Of a DNA stretch of 64,000 bases, positions 61,502 through 64,000 are shown piece by piece. The stretch comes from Dyella telluris. GTDB taxonomy: Bacteria > Pseudomonadota > Gammaproteobacteria > Xanthomonadales > Rhodanobacteraceae. Each line of letters begins with the position of its first letter. Positions within the stretch are counted from its first letter, which is position 1. Under the pieces are notes generated by a model, which saw only the letters and a list, made by a program, of their open reading frames with translations, did not search any database and was not told where the DNA came from. The stretch spans positions 1,674,001-1,738,000 of the forward strand of contig NZ_CP060412.1 of NCBI RefSeq assembly GCF_014297575.1. The letters run 5' to 3'. A program made the position numbers and the translations under genes.

Positions 61502-61583
61502 TGTAGGCGCGCACTTGTGCGCGACCGACCAGGCCATGCGCCGCTAACCCTTGGCATCTGTCGCGCGCAAGCGCGCTCCTACA
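61502..61583. repeat. REP pair (BIME-like), diverged
   Basis: GTAG-type inverted pair. The arms differ (GCGCACTTGTGCGC left, GCGCGCAAGCGCGC right), making it the most diverged copy here. Confidence 0.85.
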
Positions 61584-61597
61584 AGGGCGGGCTCCAC

Positions 61598-62359
61598 TTA
61601 CGGCGAAAACGGAATCGCCGTTTCGCCTTCTTCCACACCGTTGGGCCCGAAGCGTCGCTCCACCACCACGCCACGTCCATCGTGGCCGATCGCCACGACG
61701 GTGCTTGCGCGCGTACCGTAACGGTCGCCACGGATGAAGGCCGATGACAACCAGCGCTCGCGCTCCAGCCCCACCCCGGTGTCGGGCAGTTGATCGTCCG
61801 GATAACCACGCGGATCAGCCAGCGCAGCGAACAAGGGCGCGAATTCGTCGTCATGGCCTGCGTCGATCCACGCACGCAGCTGCTGCATCAGCGCACGGGT
61901 TTTCGGCCAGGGCGTATTGAAATCGGCGTTGGACAGGCCGTGCACGCCGGGTTCCACCGATTGCGCACGCGAGTCCGGGCGATTGCCGATATAGAACGCG
62001 TGACTCTCATCGAAAGTCAGCAGATTGAAAGGGCGATAGTCTGCTGCCGACGCAAGCAACGTCTTTGCATGCGCCACGGCACCGCCCTCGCCGGCCAGGT
62101 AGTCCAGCGACAGCAATCCGCGCGAACGCCCCAGTTGCGGGTCGCGCGGATCGCGTACGTTGGTCACCACGCTGCAGCGACCGTCGTCGGTTACGCCCAG
62201 CCAGGTGCCGCCGGCTTCCAGATCCTTGCCGGCGACGATGGCAGGTGTATCCCAGCGCGCCAGCGGAAGACTGGGACGCGCGTGGAATTCGTCGCGGTTG
62301 CCGATCAGTACCAGGCGCCAGCGCGGATGCGCATGCCAGGCGAATGCAATCACACACAT
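61598..62359 (-). CDS. NRDE (TANGO2-like) family protein
   Basis: 253 residues starting MCVIAFAW with Cys2, the usual second residue. The signature IGNRDEFHARPS lies at about 21-32, with GGTWLGVTDDGR, VTNVRDP and GVHGLSNADFNTPWPKT. TANGO2 proteins are linked to haem or lipid handling in eukaryotes; bacterial function is unclear. I chose ATG 62359 so that Cys stands second; ATG 62368 would add three residues. Confidence 0.9.
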   Translation of the reverse strand: MCVIAFAWHAHPRWRLVLIGNRDEFHARPSLPLARWDTPAIVAGKDLEAGGTWLGVTDDGRCSVVTNVRDPRDPQLGRSRGLLSLDYLAGEGGAVAHAKTLLASAADYRPFNLLTFDESHAFYIGNRPDSRAQSVEPGVHGLSNADFNTPWPKTRALMQQLRAWIDAGHDDEFAPLFAALADPRGYPDDQLPDTGVGLERERWLSSAFIRGDRYGTRASTVVAIGHDGRGVVVERRFGPNGVEEGETAIPFSP

Positions 62360-62434
62360 GGGGGCCATCTCCGCACGGTAACGGTGTTCACCATGAAGCC
62401 AGGCGAGCGCACAGTATGCGCCCGCCGCCCGCGA

Positions 62435-63304
62435 TCAGCCGCGGGCACGCAACGTCGCGGCAGCCGCCCAGCGAGCCGCCACCTTGGGCGAGGTCATGCA
62501 TACCGCATCGTCAGTGCGCGTGGTCACGGCACGTTCGAGCAGTTGGATATCGGCCTCGTGCTGGCGGGCCACATGCGGATCTTCGAAGAAGATCGCGCGC
62601 TGGCAACGGCGCTCGAGCACCAGATCGGCGATCTGCGCATCGCCGCCCATCGGGCCGCTCTGATAACGCTCCACCCACGCCTTGTCGGTCGGCCAGCCGC
62701 GACTCCACGCCAGCTCATTCAGGCGCTGACCGGTGGTGCCGGTGCCCACGCGATGCGAGAAGCGCGACAGCACGTCGAAATGCTCGGCGGCATAGGCCAG
62801 CATCTGCGGCTTCATCGCGTCGTGGGCGATCAGTGCCAGCGTCTGCGACTCCAGATCATGAAAGACGTTGGCGCCCGGATCAGCCTCGAGGCCGGCGTGT
62901 ATGCGCTCCATCTCGATCCAGTCGCGCGCCGTGGCTACCGTGGAAATGAAAGGCTTGCCGTGGATCACGCACTGGCGCTTCAGTGCAATGGCCTCGGGGA
63001 AGATCGACGACGGATCGACCGGATCCATCAGGTAGATCGCGCCGTCGAGCACGCGGTCGTCGCCCAGCCCCACCACCTCGGCCACCAGCTTCATCAGGCC
63101 GCCTTCGCGACCATACGGGTAGCGTCGCAGCGGCAGGTAGCGATCCAGATAACCCGCGCGGTGGATCGCATCGTAGGTACGTCCCACCGCGTGCAGGCCC
63201 AGCTCCAGTTGGCGAATACCGACTTCGCAGGCACCCAGCCAGCGAAACAGCGCGGCATCGGCGTGGGCGTGGTGCAATTGGTTGGCGGCAAGGCCAAGGC
63301 GCAT
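62435..63304 (-). CDS. Tandem methylglyoxal-synthase-fold protein, second domain with intact active site
   Basis: 289 residues. The C-terminal half (about 155-280) matches MgsA, which makes methylglyoxal from dihydroxyacetone phosphate: ALIAHDAMK with H161-D162, GTGTTG at 187-192, GPMGGDAQ with D222, and HEADIQLL with H249 and D252. These correspond to E. coli H19/D20, D71, H98 and D101. The N-terminal half (about 1-150) repeats the same order of segments (GREGGLMKLVAEVV, YLMDPVDPSSIFPEA, KPFISTVATARDWI) but lacks the His and Asp residues. The protein is about twice the length of MgsA (152). It follows the XRE regulator gene by 14 bp. Confidence 0.78.
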   Translation of the reverse strand: MRLGLAANQLHHAHADAALFRWLGACEVGIRQLELGLHAVGRTYDAIHRAGYLDRYLPLRRYPYGREGGLMKLVAEVVGLGDDRVLDGAIYLMDPVDPSSIFPEAIALKRQCVIHGKPFISTVATARDWIEMERIHAGLEADPGANVFHDLESQTLALIAHDAMKPQMLAYAAEHFDVLSRFSHRVGTGTTGQRLNELAWSRGWPTDKAWVERYQSGPMGGDAQIADLVLERRCQRAIFFEDPHVARQHEADIQLLERAVTTRTDDAVCMTSPKVAARWAAAATLRARG

Positions 63305-63318
63305 GTTCTATGACTCCG

Positions 63319-64000
63319 TCAGAGGGGTGTCCCGCCACCGTCAGGCAGCAGCAGGACGAGTTTCCAGTCGTTGTATCCGGCCGGCACCAGGGTCACCTGC
63401 GTATAGGCGACATGGCCGAGCCGGGGATGATTGAAGGTGCGCAGGCCGCCCTCGCGCGCGAGCACGCCCTGCGCATTCCAGTATTCCTCGAACGCCGGAC
63501 TGCCATGGCGCAATGCGTCCACCAGGTCCAGCAGTGTGACATCGTCCGGATACAGCGCCGTGTCAGCGCGAAATTCCGCCACGATGCGCTGCGCGCGATG
63601 CGCCCAGTCGGTGATCAGCGTGGGCGCCGATGCATCAAGGAACACGTAGCGCAGCAGGTTGTCGTCACCGCTGTCCGCCCATGCGGCGAACAGTTCGGCA
63701 GCGGGCGCGTTCCAGCTGCGTCGCCGCCAGCCGCGGTCCAGCAGATAGGCCGGCATGGGCACGCTGGCCACGGTGCGCTGCAGTTCTGCCGGCACGGGAG
63801 CATCCGTACCGGCGCCTTGCGGCAGGGGATCCCGACGACGTGCCAGCTCGAACAGGTATCCGCGTTCCGCCGGTGACAAACCCAGGCCATCGGCCAGTCG
63901 CGACAGCGCTTCTGCCGACAGGGCCACGTCGCGCCCCTGTTCCAGCCACGTGTACCAGGTAGTGCTGATGCCCGCGCGCTGTGCAATTTCCTCGCGGCGC
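63319..64000 (-). CDS. MmyB-type XRE transcriptional regulator (5' end outside window)
   Basis: 227 residues visible; the start lies beyond base 64000. The helix-turn-helix is at the edge of the window (REEIAQRAGISTTWYTWLEQ), followed by LSPAERGYLFELA. The MmyB-like ligand-binding domain follows, with YLLDRGWRRRSWNAPAAELF, NLLRYVFLD and FNHPRLGHVAYTQVTL. Such regulators bind fatty-acid-like or other small ligands through a PAS-like fold. It is in the same direction as, and 14 bp before, the tandem methylglyoxal-synthase gene, which it may control. Confidence 0.88.
   Translation of the reverse strand, partial: RREEIAQRAGISTTWYTWLEQGRDVALSAEALSRLADGLGLSPAERGYLFELARRRDPLPQGAGTDAPVPAELQRTVASVPMPAYLLDRGWRRRSWNAPAAELFAAWADSGDDNLLRYVFLDASAPTLITDWAHRAQRIVAEFRADTALYPDDVTLLDLVDALRHGSPAFEEYWNAQGVLAREGGLRTFNHPRLGHVAYTQVTLVPAGYNDWKLVLLLPDGGGTPL

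Noticed and set aside
1..64000. CRISPR arrays, insertion sequences, tRNA or integrase genes
   Set aside because: Both strands were read for direct-repeat arrays, cloverleaf ends (GGTTCGAATCC-type) and transposase or integrase motifs; none was seen.

Overview
The window is high-GC, gene-dense chromosomal DNA of a gammaproteobacterium of the order Xanthomonadales. It most resembles Rhodanobacteraceae (Dyella, Luteibacter or Rhodanobacter type), though the genus cannot be fixed from sequence alone. The pointers are TonB-dependent receptors paired with sugar-degrading enzymes, an XgtA-type alpha-glucosidase, a polA-linked small RNA with C-rich loops like Xanthomonas sX13, a hemD-hemX-hemY cluster, and many GTAG-type REP pairs between genes. 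I see no tRNA, rRNA, prophage, transposase or CRISPR array.

Layout. 1-1.4 kb: 3' end of polA, then the sRNA-like element. 1.5-15.5 kb: a complete alpha-glucan (maltodextrin) utilisation locus with a LacI-family regulator, a TonB-dependent receptor, a secreted alpha-amylase, a GH31 glucosidase, a six-hairpin glycosidase-like protein and an MFS sugar symporter. A divergent cytosolic GH13 glucosidase completes it. Two mirror-image LacI-type operators lie between the receptor and the GH13 gene. 15.6-19.2 kb: a small membrane protein, a Tat-type D-amino-acid-oxidase-like protein whose domains are in permuted order, and a membrane-anchored beta-lactamase-fold protein that has lost its catalytic residues. 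19.3-31 kb: uvrD, hemYXD (minus strand), thioesterases, a lipoprotein, a rhodanese-like protein, an iron-sulfur flavoprotein reductase and an SrkA-like kinase. 31-37 kb: rlmI-like, rmuC, an FlxA-like protein, an exported repeat protein, a methyltransferase and a TonB-C-like periplasmic protein.

37.1-42.9 kb: one tightly packed operon, folE-mksF-mksE-mksB-EF-hand protein. It encodes a MksBEF (MukBEF/Wadjet-related) SMC complex with no JetD/MksG nuclease gene beside it. 43-48.1 kb: a Tet-type MFS exporter, a DUF1993 protein, NudK, a FrnE-like DsbA protein and a COG2509 flavoprotein. 48.1-55.3 kb: two TonB-dependent receptors. The first is less GC-rich and is followed by a decayed second copy of the 3' end of the COG2509 gene, which suggests an inserted segment. 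55.5-64 kb: a ParB-like protein, a gene-free stretch with a possible structured RNA, dinG-hutD, nnrU, small housekeeping genes, an NRDE protein, a tandem methylglyoxal-synthase-fold protein and the start-truncated part of an MmyB-type XRE regulator.

The observations most worth following are the permuted oxidase (15.9-17.1 kb), the MksBEF operon (37-42.9 kb), the two-domain methylglyoxal synthase (62.4-63.3 kb), the sX13-like RNA (1.27-1.4 kb) and the dead beta-lactamase-fold protein (17.2-19.2 kb).
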